Shown here piece after piece: positions 16,785 through 27,125 of a stretch of DNA of 64,000 bases (position 1 is the first letter of the stretch; every line of letters begins with the position of its first letter). A program made the translations under genes and the position numbers. The notes under the pieces are model-generated. The model made no database searches and had not been told where the DNA came from. It worked only from the letters and a program-made list of their open reading frames with translations. The stretch is from positions 10,480-74,479 of the forward strand of contig CAAGIW010000051.1 in NCBI GenBank assembly GCA_900770025.1, given 5' to 3'. The stretch is from an uncultured Prevotella sp. (GTDB lineage: Bacteria; Bacteroidota; Bacteroidia; Bacteroidales; Bacteroidaceae).

Positions 16785-19547
16785 TCAGAACAGTTGCAAC
16801 TTGTTCTCACGTGCTTCGTCGAGCGAACGCAGATTCGTCTGCCTGCTCCGGTAGTCGGTTCGCAATTGTTCATACCGCTGGTGCAGGGATGCCAGATAAG
16901 CTTGGTTGTCGGCATCCAACAAGCGCGACGCCACGATAGGATTCTGCGAGGCATCCTTCACCCACACCACTTCCCCATGATACAAGGGTGCCAACCTGAG
17001 TGCCACATAAAGTTCGTTGGTGGTGGCTCCGCCAATCATCACAGGCACCTTGATGCGCGCCCTGTTCAGAGCCTCTATCACATGTATCATCTCTTCAAGA
17101 CTGGGGGTAATCAATCCGCTTAGCCCCACCATATCCGCACGGTGTTCCTGCACCTGCTCCACTATCTGTTCGGCCGGCACCATCACACCAAGGTCTATCA
17201 CCTCATAATTATTGCAAGCCATTACCACCGAAACAATGTTCTTGCCAATGTCGTGCACATCACCCTTGACCGTGGCCACTACCACCTTACCGGCCTTGGT
17301 GGGCACTCCACTGTTCTCCTGCTCTATATAGGGCTGCAATATATTGACCGCCTGCTTCATGGTTCGGGCAGATTTCACCACCTGCGGCAGGAACATCTTG
17401 CCATTTCCAAACAATTCGCCCACCTGATTCATGCCGTTCATCAGCGGTCCCTCGATGATATCCACTGCCTTGCTGTAAGCATGAAGGGCCTCTTGCAAGT
17501 CTTGCTGCATGTAGTCGCCCACGCCTTTCACCAATGATTGTACGATGCGGTCTTCTATGCTTTCAGGCCTTTCGGCCGCAGGTGCATGCCTTGCCACTTC
17601 CCCGCTAACTGTCTGTGCCGCTTTTCTGCGCTCTTCCTCAGCCTTTATTTCATCTGCCAGTTGCAACAGTCGGTCGCCGGCATCGGCTTTAGTGTTCAGA
17701 ATCACGTCCTCAATGACCGACAAGTGCTGTGCAGGAATATCGGTGTAGGCCACCTTGGCATTGGGATTCACGATGCCGAAATCCATCCCCTTCTGCATGG
17801 CATGAAACAGGAACACGGCATGCATGGCCTCACGGATGTAGTTATTGCCTCTGAAAGAGAACGAAAGATTACTCACACCTCCGCTGACATGCGCTCCCGG
17901 AAGATGCTTTCTTATCCACTCTGTGGCACGGATAAAGTCGAGCGCATAGGAGGAATGTTCTTCCATTCCCGTTGCAACGGCAAGCACATTCGGGTCGAAA
18001 ATGATATCCTGTGGTGCCATGCCCACCTGCTGGGTCAACAGGCGATACGCCCTTTCGGCTATCTCTATGCGCCGTTCATAGGTGGTGGCCTGTCCCCGTT
18101 CGTCGAAGCACATCACCACTGCTGCTGCCCCGTAGCGCTTTATCATTGCGGCATGTTCAAGGAACACCTGCTCACCCGCTTTCAAAGAGATGGAATTGAC
18201 AATACACTTGCCCTGCACACACTTCAAGGCAGAGGCAATGACTTTCCAATCAGAGGAGTCGATCATCACAGGCACAGCAGCGATATCAGGCTCCGATGCG
18301 ATAAGATTCAGAAAGGTGGTCATCTCCGTCTCCGCATCCAACAAGCCATCATCCATGTTGATATCTATCACCAGCGCACCATCTTCCACCTGCTTGCGAG
18401 CAATAGACAGCGCCTCATCGTATTTCTTTTCATTGATGAGCCGCAGAAACTTGCGCGAACCGGCCACATTGCAACGCTCACCCACATTGACAAACCCTGT
18501 GGTGGCATTGACATACAAAGGTTCCAAACCGGCAAGCTGCATACATCCATCCTTTGCAGGCACCTGTCGGGGCTGTTTTCCATCGGCCAAACGGGCAAAA
18601 CTGCGTATGAACTCATCGGTGGTGCCACAACAGCCACCCACAATGTTCACCAACTGCTCGTCTATAAATCCGGCCACATGTGCCGACATTTCCTCTACGG
18701 TCTCATCATACTCACCCATGCAGTTGGGCATACCCGCATTGGGATAGGCAGCCACAAAGCATGAAGCCTTTTCAGAGAGCGTTCTGAGTAACGGTTTCAT
18801 CTGCTTGGCTCCCAACGAACAGTTCATGCCGACAGCAAAGACTGGCAGCGTGCTGATGGTGGCAAGAAACGCCTCGATGGTCTGTCCGCCCAACATACGG
18901 CCGTTGCCATCGCTCACGGTGATGGAAAGGATAATGGGCAACTGCACCTGTCTTTTCTCCATCACGTCCACAGCGGCAGCCACAGCGGCCTTGGCATTCA
19001 ACGTATCGAAAATGGTCTCCACTAACAACAGGTCGATACCGCCCTCCACCATCGCATCTATCTGTTCACGATAGGCGGTGTAAAGGTCGTCATACCAAAT
19101 ATCGCGTGCAGCAGGATTGTTCACATCCGGACTCAAAGAGCACGTCTTGTTAGTAGGTCCAACCGAACCTGCCACCCATCGGGGCTTCTCTGGGGTGGAA
19201 TACCTGTCGGCCATTTCTTTGGCAATTCTTGCCCCCTGCAGGGCCATTTCCCTGCCATATTCCGCAAGTCCGTACTCTGCCTGCGAAATGACCTGACTGC
19301 AAAAAGTGTTGGTAGTGATGATATCGGCACCGGCTTCAAGATACTTGCGGTGAATATCTGCAATAATCTGAGGTTGGGTGATATTCAAAACATCGTTGTT
19401 ACCCTTCAGTTGCCTGTCAACCTCTGCAAATCTTTCTCCCTTGAATTCTTTCTCTCCTAATCCGTATTGCTGTATCGTGGTGCCCATGGCACCGTCAAGA
19501 ATCAATATTCTTTGCTGTAAGATGCTTTCGAGATATGCTTTATCCAT
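16785..19547 (-). CDS. metH: B12-dependent methionine synthase without activation domain
   Basis: A 920-residue cobalamin-dependent methionine synthase. In order: homocysteine domain (DGAMGTTIQ near the start, GGCCGT zinc cysteines near residue 300), pterin-binding domain (FVNVGERCNVAGSRKF, about 345), cobalamin cap, and B12-binding domain with the DVHDIGKNI motif (about 755). The protein stops about 30 residues after the B12 domain (ENKLQLF), where E. coli MetH (about 1227 residues) continues into the SAM-dependent reactivation domain. No remnant of that domain follows. The ATG at 19547 overlaps the end of smpB by 8 bp, so the genes are probably coupled. Confidence 0.93.
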   Translation of the reverse strand: MDKAYLESILQQRILILDGAMGTTIQQYGLGEKEFKGERFAEVDRQLKGNNDVLNITQPQIIADIHRKYLEAGADIITTNTFCSQVISQAEYGLAEYGREMALQGARIAKEMADRYSTPEKPRWVAGSVGPTNKTCSLSPDVNNPAARDIWYDDLYTAYREQIDAMVEGGIDLLLVETIFDTLNAKAAVAAAVDVMEKRQVQLPIILSITVSDGNGRMLGGQTIEAFLATISTLPVFAVGMNCSLGAKQMKPLLRTLSEKASCFVAAYPNAGMPNCMGEYDETVEEMSAHVAGFIDEQLVNIVGGCCGTTDEFIRSFARLADGKQPRQVPAKDGCMQLAGLEPLYVNATTGFVNVGERCNVAGSRKFLRLINEKKYDEALSIARKQVEDGALVIDINMDDGLLDAETEMTTFLNLIASEPDIAAVPVMIDSSDWKVIASALKCVQGKCIVNSISLKAGEQVFLEHAAMIKRYGAAAVVMCFDERGQATTYERRIEIAERAYRLLTQQVGMAPQDIIFDPNVLAVATGMEEHSSYALDFIRATEWIRKHLPGAHVSGGVSNLSFSFRGNNYIREAMHAVFLFHAMQKGMDFGIVNPNAKVAYTDIPAQHLSVIEDVILNTKADAGDRLLQLADEIKAEEERRKAAQTVSGEVARHAPAAERPESIEDRIVQSLVKGVGDYMQQDLQEALHAYSKAVDIIEGPLMNGMNQVGELFGNGKMFLPQVVKSARTMKQAVNILQPYIEQENSGVPTKAGKVVVATVKGDVHDIGKNIVSVVMACNNYEVIDLGVMVPAEQIVEQVQEHRADMVGLSGLITPSLEEMIHVIEALNRARIKVPVMIGGATTNELYVALRLAPLYHGEVVWVKDASQNPIVASRLLDADNQAYLASLHQRYEQLRTDYRSRQTNLRSLDEARENKLQLF

Positions 19548-20028
19548 AAGGTGATATTTTCTTGGCCCTGTCCATCTCCCTTCGGTCTTCCTTTTCCTTG
19601 AGAGTCTGACGCTTGTCAAATTCTTTCTTGCCTTTGCACAGGGCGATATCCATCTTTGCCCTGCCATGCTCATCTATGAATACCAGCAGTGGCACAATGG
19701 TGTAGCCCGTTTGCTTTGTGGCACTCTGCAATTTGCTGATTTCTTTTCTGTTGAGCAGCAGCTTCCTGTCTCTTTTTGCCTCATGGTTATTGTACGAGCC
19801 GTAAAAGTAGGGGGTTACGTTCATCCCCTTTACCCATATTTCTCCATTGTTGATATAACAGAAAGAATCTACCAAACTGGCCTTGCCCTGTCTGATAGAT
19901 TTTATCTCAGTGCCCGTGAGCACAATGCCAGCCGTATATGTCTCGATGAAGAAATACTCGAAGGAGGCTTTCTTGTTCCTGATATTCACCGGACTTTTCT
20001 TTCTTATCAACTCTTGTTCCTTATTCAT
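19540..20028 (-). CDS. smpB: SsrA-binding protein SmpB
   Basis: A 162-residue SmpB, the partner of tmRNA in rescuing stalled ribosomes. The body has IRNKKASFEYFF, TGTEIKSIRQGKASLVDSF and YNNHEAKRDRKLLLN, then a basic C-terminal tail ending DRAKKISPYG, all typical. Its stop overlaps the metH start by 8 bp. The tmRNA gene itself is not visible in the window. Confidence 0.97.
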   Translation of the reverse strand: MNKEQELIRKKSPVNIRNKKASFEYFFIETYTAGIVLTGTEIKSIRQGKASLVDSFCYINNGEIWVKGMNVTPYFYGSYNNHEAKRDRKLLLNRKEISKLQSATKQTGYTIVPLLVFIDEHGRAKMDIALCKGKKEFDKRQTLKEKEDRREMDRAKKISPYG

Positions 20029-20071
20029 GTATGTCAGGGTGGTTCCAGTTTATCCCCACCGAAAATCAATT

Positions 20072-20572
20072 CTACTCTATTTTCACAAACCTCTCTATAT
20101 GCTCATCCACGTAGTGTGCCACCTGAGAGGTGAACATCTCTTCATTCTCTACAAAGGCATCATCCAAATCATCAAACTCTGCATATTGCTCAAACAGTGC
20201 CATAAACTCCTCGTCGGTACATTCCTGCTCAATCTCCTTCCCATACTTATTATATAAGGTGTGGCCATCATAAATCAACCTCGACAAGTCGCGCAGCCCC
20301 CATTGCTTCAGTGCCTTGGCAAAAGGATTGAGAAATATGAACGGGCCGTAGCCATTGTGAATCAACTGCACAAAGCCGCCATCCATCACCTCTTCATGAA
20401 GCATGTCATAAGCTAACAAGGTGATTTGCTCGGCATTGAGCATCGCCATGTTTTCGGCATTGAGTTCTCCGCCTATGGCATCCTTTATTGCGTGCACAAA
20501 CACGGAGAGGAACTCGTCCATCCCCGTGTTTGCGGCCTCACGCAGTATATTGTCTTTAACTGTTATCTCCAT
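20072..20572 (-). CDS. DMP19-family (DUF4375) protein
   Basis: A 166-residue acidic, mostly helical protein of the DMP19/DUF4375 family, recognised from MDGGFVQLIHNGYG, GPFIFLNPFAKALKQWG and the acidic C-terminal half (EFDDLDDAF). The founding Neisseria DMP19 is a DNA-mimic protein that binds a transcription factor; many members are uncharacterised. It sits between smpB and carB on the same strand, 40 bp from carB. Function here is unknown. Confidence 0.8.
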   Translation of the reverse strand: MEITVKDNILREAANTGMDEFLSVFVHAIKDAIGGELNAENMAMLNAEQITLLAYDMLHEEVMDGGFVQLIHNGYGPFIFLNPFAKALKQWGLRDLSRLIYDGHTLYNKYGKEIEQECTDEEFMALFEQYAEFDDLDDAFVENEEMFTSQVAHYVDEHIERFVKIE

Positions 20573-20612
20573 ATTGTCACAGGTTTCTTCCTACACAGGA
20601 TGCACCCATCGG

Positions 20613-23600
20613 TTATTTATACTCATCCCAACTCTTCACCGTAATGTCATCGAGTGACATGTTGCAGAATGCCTGAATGAAGGCTGAAGCCAAACGAGCA
20701 TTGGTGAGCAGGGGCACATTGAGGTCGATGGCCGCACGGCGTATCTTATAGCCATTGCTCAACTCGCCCGCCGACAAGTTCTTGGGAATGTTGACCACCA
20801 TGTCTATCTCGTGGTTGTGCAACATATCAAGAGCCTGCGGCTGCCCTTCTTCCGAAGGCCAATACACCAAGGTATTCTCGATGTTGTTCTCAGTAAGGAA
20901 CCTGGAGGTGCCACCTGTGGCATATAGTTTATAGCCATGCGCCACCAAGGTCTTGACAGCATCTAACATGGCTGTCTTCTGCTTGGCACCGCCCGTGGAG
21001 AGCAGGATGTTCTTTTCGGGAATACGGTAGCCCACTGAGAGCATACTCTTGAGCAAAGCACAGGCAGTGTCGTCACCCAGACAACCCACCTCACCAGTGG
21101 AAGCCATGTCAACTCCTAACACGGGGTCAGCCTTCTGTAAACGATTGAATGAGAACTGACTGGCCTTGATACCCACATAATCCAAATCAAACAGACTCTT
21201 GTGAGGCTTTTCCACTGGCAATCCGAGCATCACCTTGGTGGCAAGTTCAATCAGATTTATCTTCAGAACCTTGCTCACAAAGGGGAACGAACGGGATGCA
21301 CGCAGGTTACATTCTATCACCTTGATATCGTTATCCTTGGCAAGGAACTGGATATTAAACGGACCGCTGATATGCAACTCCTCTGCAATGCGCTTGCTCA
21401 CGCGCTTGATGCGGCGAATGGTTTCGCAATACAGTTTTTGGGGAGGGAACTGTATGGTGGCATCTCCTGAGTGCACGCCAGCAAACTCAATGTGCTCGCT
21501 AATGGCATAAGCCACAATCTCACCATTGCGTGCCACAGCATCCATTTCCACCTCCTTGGCATGTTCTATAAACTGGCTCACCACCACTGGATGATCTTCA
21601 CTCACGTTGGCTGCCAGTTTCAAGAACTTCTCCAACTCTTCCTGATTGCTGCACACATTCATCGCAGCTCCGGAAAGCACATACGATGGACGAACCAGAA
21701 CGGGGAAGCCAACCTGTTCAATAAACTTGTTGATGTCGTCCATAGAGGTGAGTGCGCTCCATGCCGGCTGATCAATGCCGTTGCGGCTCAACATAGAAGA
21801 GAACTTGGCTCTGTCTTCTGCATTGTCTATGTCCTTGGCAGTAGTTCCCAAGATGGGCACATGCTGCTCGTCCAGACGTACTGCCAGGTTGTTGGGTATC
21901 TGTCCACCAGTAGAAACGATAACTCCCTGAGGCGTCTCCAAGTCGATGATGTCCATCACACGCTCAAAGGTGAGTTCATCAAAATACAGGCGGTCACACA
22001 TATCATAGTCAGTGGAAACCGTCTCGGGATTGTAGTTAATCATCACCGAGCGATACCCCTCCTTACGTATCGTGTTCAATGCCTGCACACCACACCAGTC
22101 AAACTCTACAGAAGAACCTATTCGATAGGCTCCCGAACCCAACACGATGATGGAGCGTTTGTCATTGGCAAACGGAATATCATGCTTCACTCCGGCATAC
22201 GTGAGGTAGAGATAGTTTGTCTGTGCAGGATATTCGGCTGCCAAAGTGTCTATCTGCTTCACCACTGGCAGGATGCCATAACTCTTGCGCAACTGACGTA
22301 CCACCAATCCTGCTTTAGCCATGCTCTTCAGTTCGGTCTCTAATCCCACAGCACGAGCAATCTGGAAATCGGTGAATCCATATACTTTGGCTTCACGCAA
22401 CTGCACCTTGCTCAGGTTGTTGACACTCTTCAAGGCCTTGAGGCGCTCATCAATGTCAATGATATGCTTGAGTTTATACAGGAACCACTTGTCTATCTTG
22501 GTCAGTTCATGTATCTGGTCAATGGTATAACCCTTGTGCATCGCCTTAGAGATGATGAACACACGCTTGTCCGTAGGTTCCCTCAAAGCAGCGTCGATAT
22601 CGGGGATTTGCAGTTCCTTGTTCTCTACAAAGCCATGCATACCCTGTCCTATCATGCGCAGACCTTTCTGGATGGCCTCCTCAAAGTTACGGCCAATCGC
22701 CATCACCTCACCCACCGATTTCATGGATGAACCCAGTTCCTTATCCACTCCTCTGAACTTGCTCAAGTCCCAACGGGGTATCTTGCACACCACATAGTCG
22801 AGTGCAGGTTCAAAGAATGCGCTGGTGGTCTTGGTCACGGAGTTTTTCAGTTCAAAAAGTCCATATCCCATACCCAACTTGGCTGCCACAAAGGCCAAAG
22901 GATAGCCTGTGGCCTTGGATGCCAAGGCTGAGGAGCGACTCAGGCGGGCATTCACCTCAATCACCCTATAGTCCTCACTCACGGGGTCGAAGGCATACTG
23001 CACATTGCACTCTCCCACTATACCTATATGACGGATAATCTTGATGCTCAGCGCACGCAGCTTGTGATATTCGCTATTGGTCAATGTCTGCGAAGGAGCT
23101 ATGACAATGCTCTCACCTGTGTGGATTCCAAGCGGATCGAAGTTTTCCATGTTACACACAGTGATACAGTTGTCATAACGGTCGCGCACTACCTCATACT
23201 CTATCTCTTTCCAGCCTTTCAGACTCTTCTCCACAAGCACCTGCGGTGAGAAAGCGAATGCCTTCTCTGCCAGTTTGTTTAGTTCCTCCTCGTTGTCACA
23301 GAATCCGCTTCCTAATCCTCCAAGGGCATAGGCGGCTCTCAATATCACGGGATAACCCAGTTGTGCAGCAGCCTTACGTGCCTGTTCTATGGTCTCGCAG
23401 GCCTCGCTCTTGATGGTTTTCACATCAATCTCGTTGAGCTTCTCCACAAAGAGTTCACGGTCTTCCGTATCCATGATGGCCTGCACTGGCGTGCCAAGCA
23501 CCTTCACGTTATACTTCTCCAGCACACCACTTTTGTAGAGTTCCACACCGCAGTTAAGTGCGGTCTGTCCTCCAAATGCCAACAAAATGCCATCGGGGCG

Positions 23601-23840
23601 CTCTTTCTTTATCACCCTTTCCACGAAGTAGGGCTGTACTGGCAAGAAATAAATCTGATCTGCCACTCCCTCGGATGTTTGCACTGTGGCGATATTGGGA
23701 TTGATGAGGATGGTGGTCACACCCTCTTCGCGCAGGGCCTTCAATGCCTGTGAACCGGAATAGTCAAACTCTCCTGCCTCACCTATCTTCAAGGCACCGG
23801 AACCCAACAACAATACTTTCTTTATATTTTCGTCTTTCAT
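20613..23840 (-). CDS. carB: Carbamoyl-phosphate synthase large subunit
   Basis: A 1075-residue large subunit making carbamoyl phosphate from bicarbonate, ammonia from CarA and two ATP, for pyrimidines and arginine. It shows two tandem ATP-grasp halves: the first opens with KVLLLGSGALKIGEAGEFDYSGSQA and the second with SIIVLGSGAYRIGSSVEFDW. A C-terminal MGS-type allosteric domain follows (about residues 935-1075, with LYATGGTSRFL). The length is normal. It begins 6 bp after carA, forming a two-gene operon. Confidence 0.97.
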   Translation of the reverse strand: MKDENIKKVLLLGSGALKIGEAGEFDYSGSQALKALREEGVTTILINPNIATVQTSEGVADQIYFLPVQPYFVERVIKKERPDGILLAFGGQTALNCGVELYKSGVLEKYNVKVLGTPVQAIMDTEDRELFVEKLNEIDVKTIKSEACETIEQARKAAAQLGYPVILRAAYALGGLGSGFCDNEEELNKLAEKAFAFSPQVLVEKSLKGWKEIEYEVVRDRYDNCITVCNMENFDPLGIHTGESIVIAPSQTLTNSEYHKLRALSIKIIRHIGIVGECNVQYAFDPVSEDYRVIEVNARLSRSSALASKATGYPLAFVAAKLGMGYGLFELKNSVTKTTSAFFEPALDYVVCKIPRWDLSKFRGVDKELGSSMKSVGEVMAIGRNFEEAIQKGLRMIGQGMHGFVENKELQIPDIDAALREPTDKRVFIISKAMHKGYTIDQIHELTKIDKWFLYKLKHIIDIDERLKALKSVNNLSKVQLREAKVYGFTDFQIARAVGLETELKSMAKAGLVVRQLRKSYGILPVVKQIDTLAAEYPAQTNYLYLTYAGVKHDIPFANDKRSIIVLGSGAYRIGSSVEFDWCGVQALNTIRKEGYRSVMINYNPETVSTDYDMCDRLYFDELTFERVMDIIDLETPQGVIVSTGGQIPNNLAVRLDEQHVPILGTTAKDIDNAEDRAKFSSMLSRNGIDQPAWSALTSMDDINKFIEQVGFPVLVRPSYVLSGAAMNVCSNQEELEKFLKLAANVSEDHPVVVSQFIEHAKEVEMDAVARNGEIVAYAISEHIEFAGVHSGDATIQFPPQKLYCETIRRIKRVSKRIAEELHISGPFNIQFLAKDNDIKVIECNLRASRSFPFVSKVLKINLIELATKVMLGLPVEKPHKSLFDLDYVGIKASQFSFNRLQKADPVLGVDMASTGEVGCLGDDTACALLKSMLSVGYRIPEKNILLSTGGAKQKTAMLDAVKTLVAHGYKLYATGGTSRFLTENNIENTLVYWPSEEGQPQALDMLHNHEIDMVVNIPKNLSAGELSNGYKIRRAAIDLNVPLLTNARLASAFIQAFCNMSLDDITVKSWDEYK

Positions 23841-23846
23841 CTTTCT

Positions 23847-24923
23847 TTATTTCAATTTTTCAACAAAGCGGTCAAACATGAATTCGGTATCTACAGGTCC
23901 ACTACATGCTTCTGGATGGAACTGGCTGGTAAACCAAGGGTTCTCCTTGTGGCATACGCCCTCATTGGAACCATCGTTCATATTTACGAACAGTTCACGC
24001 CAATCCTTGCCTAAAGTAGAGGCATCCACCGCATAGCCGTGGTTCTGACTGGTCACGTAGCAGCGATTGGTGCCTACCTCGCGCACAGGCTGGTTGTGTG
24101 AACGATGGCCATACTTCAGCTTATAGATTTTTGCTCCACCAGCTTTGGCAAGCAACTGATTTCCCATGCAGATGCCACAAATGGGCTTTCTTGAAAGTCC
24201 CATCTGTTTGCGGATCACATTCACTGCAGCCTCGCACATGTCGGGATCGCCAGGACCATTGCCCAAGAACAATCCATCAAAGTCCATGCCTGTGTAGTCA
24301 TAGTTCCAGGGAACTCGAATCACCTCCACGCCACGATTCACCAGACAGCGTATGATATTGTTCTTCACTCCACAATCCACGAGTATCACTTTTTTTCCAG
24401 CCCCCTCATTATACCTGATTACCTCCTTGCAACTCACCTTGTCCACAAAGTTCACTCCCTCATAATCGGCAGTGGGGATGTTATCAGGCTCATCATCAAA
24501 GAGAATCTTGCCCATCATCACGCCGTGTTCACGCAACACTTTGGTCAATTCACGAGTGTCTATTCCCGTTATGCCGGGCACTTTCTCGCGCTTCAGCCAC
24601 TCAGCTAAACTTTCCTTCGCATTCCAGTGGTTGTATTGTTCACTGTAGTCAGCCACAATGATGGCAGACGCATGAATACGGTCGCTCTCCATAAAGGTGG
24701 CGATACCGTCACTCTCCACGGTAAACGGTGGCACGCCATAGTTGCCCACCAAGGGATAGGTAAGTGTCATCAACTGTCCGGCATACGAGGGGTCTGTAAG
24801 ACTTTCCGGGTACCCCATCATTGCGGTATTGAATACCACTTCTCCCGCCACCGGCTGTTCATAACCAAATGACTTTCCATGGAAGCGTGTTCCATCTTCA
24901 AGTAATAATGTTACGTTCTTCAT
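23847..24923 (-). CDS. carA: Carbamoyl-phosphate synthase small subunit
   Basis: A 358-residue glutaminase subunit that hydrolyses glutamine and channels ammonia to CarB. It has the N-terminal CPSase small-chain domain (LEDGTRFHGKSFG) and a class I amidotransferase domain with the nucleophile cysteine in CGICMGNQLLAKAGG and the C-terminal HPEA histidine-glutamate (FHPEACSGP). It precedes carB by 6 bp. Upstream, 103 bp separate it from purF; I see no convincing TAnnTTTG box there. Confidence 0.97.
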   Translation of the reverse strand: MKNVTLLLEDGTRFHGKSFGYEQPVAGEVVFNTAMMGYPESLTDPSYAGQLMTLTYPLVGNYGVPPFTVESDGIATFMESDRIHASAIIVADYSEQYNHWNAKESLAEWLKREKVPGITGIDTRELTKVLREHGVMMGKILFDDEPDNIPTADYEGVNFVDKVSCKEVIRYNEGAGKKVILVDCGVKNNIIRCLVNRGVEVIRVPWNYDYTGMDFDGLFLGNGPGDPDMCEAAVNVIRKQMGLSRKPICGICMGNQLLAKAGGAKIYKLKYGHRSHNQPVREVGTNRCYVTSQNHGYAVDASTLGKDWRELFVNMNDGSNEGVCHKENPWFTSQFHPEACSGPVDTEFMFDRFVEKLK

Positions 24924-25026
24924 ATTTTGACTTTGTGGTCCGGATACATATTCCGGATTGTGTTTATATCTTTTCTCAGTATATGTCGTTTGTATATCTT
25001 TTTATCAGCAGTATTCAGTCTGCATT

Positions 25027-26922
25027 TCAGAACTTCTGTGCATACTGATACACTTTTTCCACGTAGTTGATAAAAGCTTGGTTGGCTAATTTCACACCTC
25101 CTGGCGTGGGATAGTTGCCCGTGAAATACCAGTCGCCCTTGTGGTTAGGTATCGCCTTGTGCAATCCTTCGATGCTTTGGAACACCAATTCTATAGGTGT
25201 AGTCACTCCTGCGGGTCTCAGCATCTCCACCATCTTGGTGTTCAGTTCGTCCACGGTGAATGGACTGTACAGTTTCTTCACACAGCACTGCATCTCAGTC
25301 TTAGGCTTTTTCATTTCCTCCACACAGTTGTGATAGATTTCTTCAATCAGGTGGTGCATGTTGCGGTCTTTCAGCAGTTCCACACACGCCCTAAACGCGA
25401 TGAACTCTTCCAAATGTGCCATGTCGATGCCGTAATAGTCGGGATAACGTATCTGTGGTGAAGAACTCACAATCACAATCTTCTTGGGATGCAGGCGGTC
25501 GAGTATTTTGATGATGCTCTCCCTCAGAGTGGTGCCACGCACAATGCTGTCATCTATCACCACCAGATTGTCCACTCCCTTTTCCAAAGACTCATAGGTG
25601 ATGTCATACACGTGCGAAGCGAGGTCGTTACGGGAATTGCCCTCTGTGATAAAGGTTCTCAGTTTGATATCTTTCCACGCAATCTTCTCCGAACGCACAT
25701 ACTGATGCAGTATCTCCTGCAGTTCTTCATGGGTGGGCACATGGTCCATGTTTTCCAGTGCCTTGATCTTCTGTTCGTTGATATAACGTTTAAATCCACC
25801 CAGCATCCCATAATATGCCACCTCTGCCGTATTGGGGATAAACGAGAACACGGTATGCTCCACATCCCCGTCCACAGCCTTGAGGATAGAGGGCAACAGC
25901 TGTTCGCCCAGTTGCTTGCGCTCCTGATAGATATCGCGGTCAGAACCACGGCTAAAGTAGATGCGTTCAAAAGAGCAGGCAGCGTCTCCACGGGGAGCCA
26001 ACACCTGTTCAATATTGCACTCGCCGTTCTTGTTCACCATAATGGCCTGTCCGGGCTTCAGTTCTGAGATATTGTCACACTCCAAGTCAAAGGTGGTCTG
26101 CAGCACAGGGCGCTCGCTTGCCACTGCCACAATTTCATCATTGCGATAGTAGAACGCAGGCCTGATGCCCCAAGGGTCGCGCAAGGAGAACATCTCTCCA
26201 CTACCGGTCAAGCCACACACCACATAGCCGCCATCAAAGTCGGGCATCGTGGTCTTCAGCACGTTTGCCATCTTCACATGGTTGTCGATATAGTCGGTAA
26301 TGTCTGTTCCGTTCAGTCCCAGTTCCTTAGCATCCTGATAATTGCGTTCCACCTCCCTGTCTAATCGGTGTCCCATCCATTCCAGCATGATGTAACTGTC
26401 GCTGAAGATGCGCGGGTATTGTCCCTGTTCGGTTATCTTGTCGAACACCTCATCAATATTGGTCATGTTGAAATTGCCGCACAGGCACAGGTTCTTTGCC
26501 TTCCAGTTGTTTCTTCTCAGGAACGGGTGTACATACTTCAGACCGCTTTTCCCTGTGGTGGAATAGCGCAGGTGCCCCATATACAGCTCTCCGGCAAAAG
26601 GCAGTTGACTACTGGCATATTCCGCATCCTGTATCTGTGCATGAGTAAGTCCCTTGAAGCCCTTCTGTACGGCAGCAAAGATTTCCGTGATGGCATTAGA
26701 ACCCTCAGCCTTTTCACGAAACATGTATTCATTTCCGGGCGTGGTATGCAGTTTGACACATGCCATTCCGGCGCCTTCCTGCCCTCGATTATGCTGCTTC
26801 TCCATCATCAGATACAACTTGTTAAGTCCGTACATCCACGTGCCATACTTACGCTGATAGTAGTCCAATGGTTTCAGCAATCGAATCATTGCTATGCCAC
26901 ATTCATGTTTTAATTGCTCCAT
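25027..26922 (-). CDS. purF: Amidophosphoribosyltransferase, long Bacteroidota form
   Basis: A 631-residue enzyme for the first step of purine synthesis. The class II glutamine amidotransferase nucleophile is Cys8 (HE-CGIAMIR), implying removal of a short propeptide. The phosphoribosyltransferase domain has the PRPP loop VVIDDSIVRGTTLRESI (about residue 470). E. coli PurF is about 505 residues; the extra length is spread through insertions and a longer C-terminus, as in annotated Bacteroidales homologues I know. It lies between glmS and carAB, all using glutamine as nitrogen donor. Confidence 0.92.
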   Translation of the reverse strand: MEQLKHECGIAMIRLLKPLDYYQRKYGTWMYGLNKLYLMMEKQHNRGQEGAGMACVKLHTTPGNEYMFREKAEGSNAITEIFAAVQKGFKGLTHAQIQDAEYASSQLPFAGELYMGHLRYSTTGKSGLKYVHPFLRRNNWKAKNLCLCGNFNMTNIDEVFDKITEQGQYPRIFSDSYIMLEWMGHRLDREVERNYQDAKELGLNGTDITDYIDNHVKMANVLKTTMPDFDGGYVVCGLTGSGEMFSLRDPWGIRPAFYYRNDEIVAVASERPVLQTTFDLECDNISELKPGQAIMVNKNGECNIEQVLAPRGDAACSFERIYFSRGSDRDIYQERKQLGEQLLPSILKAVDGDVEHTVFSFIPNTAEVAYYGMLGGFKRYINEQKIKALENMDHVPTHEELQEILHQYVRSEKIAWKDIKLRTFITEGNSRNDLASHVYDITYESLEKGVDNLVVIDDSIVRGTTLRESIIKILDRLHPKKIVIVSSSPQIRYPDYYGIDMAHLEEFIAFRACVELLKDRNMHHLIEEIYHNCVEEMKKPKTEMQCCVKKLYSPFTVDELNTKMVEMLRPAGVTTPIELVFQSIEGLHKAIPNHKGDWYFTGNYPTPGGVKLANQAFINYVEKVYQYAQKF

Positions 26923-27060
26923 GCCTTATTTATTTTGTGATGTTGTGTTGTCTGCTTGATGTCTTCTCCCTTCCCTTACATTATATATAGTGTGTGTCCG
27001 AGGCACCATTTTCTTTCGTTGATGGTGGCCAGATACATAAAGAACCAGCACCTGTGTTTG

Positions 27061-27090
27061 GGTTTCTTTCTCAAAAGGAGCAAAGAAACC
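27061..27090 (-). promoter_or_regulatory. Hairpin in the glmS-purF interval
   Basis: A 9-bp perfect stem (GGTTTCTTT paired with AAAGAAACC) with a 12-nt loop lies 35 bp past the glmS stop and about 140 bp before purF. No T-run follows on the minus strand, so it is not a classic intrinsic terminator. It may be an mRNA-processing or attenuation structure. No known riboswitch is recognised in the 203-bp interval. Confidence 0.4.
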
Positions 27091-27125
27091 GATACAGAAG
27101 CCGGTTCCCATGCTCTTCGGTAACC

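Noticed and set aside
24924..25026. A pyrimidine or arginine attenuator before carA
   Set aside because: No clear leader peptide, terminator pair or consensus promoter could be found in 103 bp.
26926..27111. A 61-codon frame between glmS and purF
   Set aside because: Composition and length give no support; it overlaps a hairpin and most likely is leader sequence.
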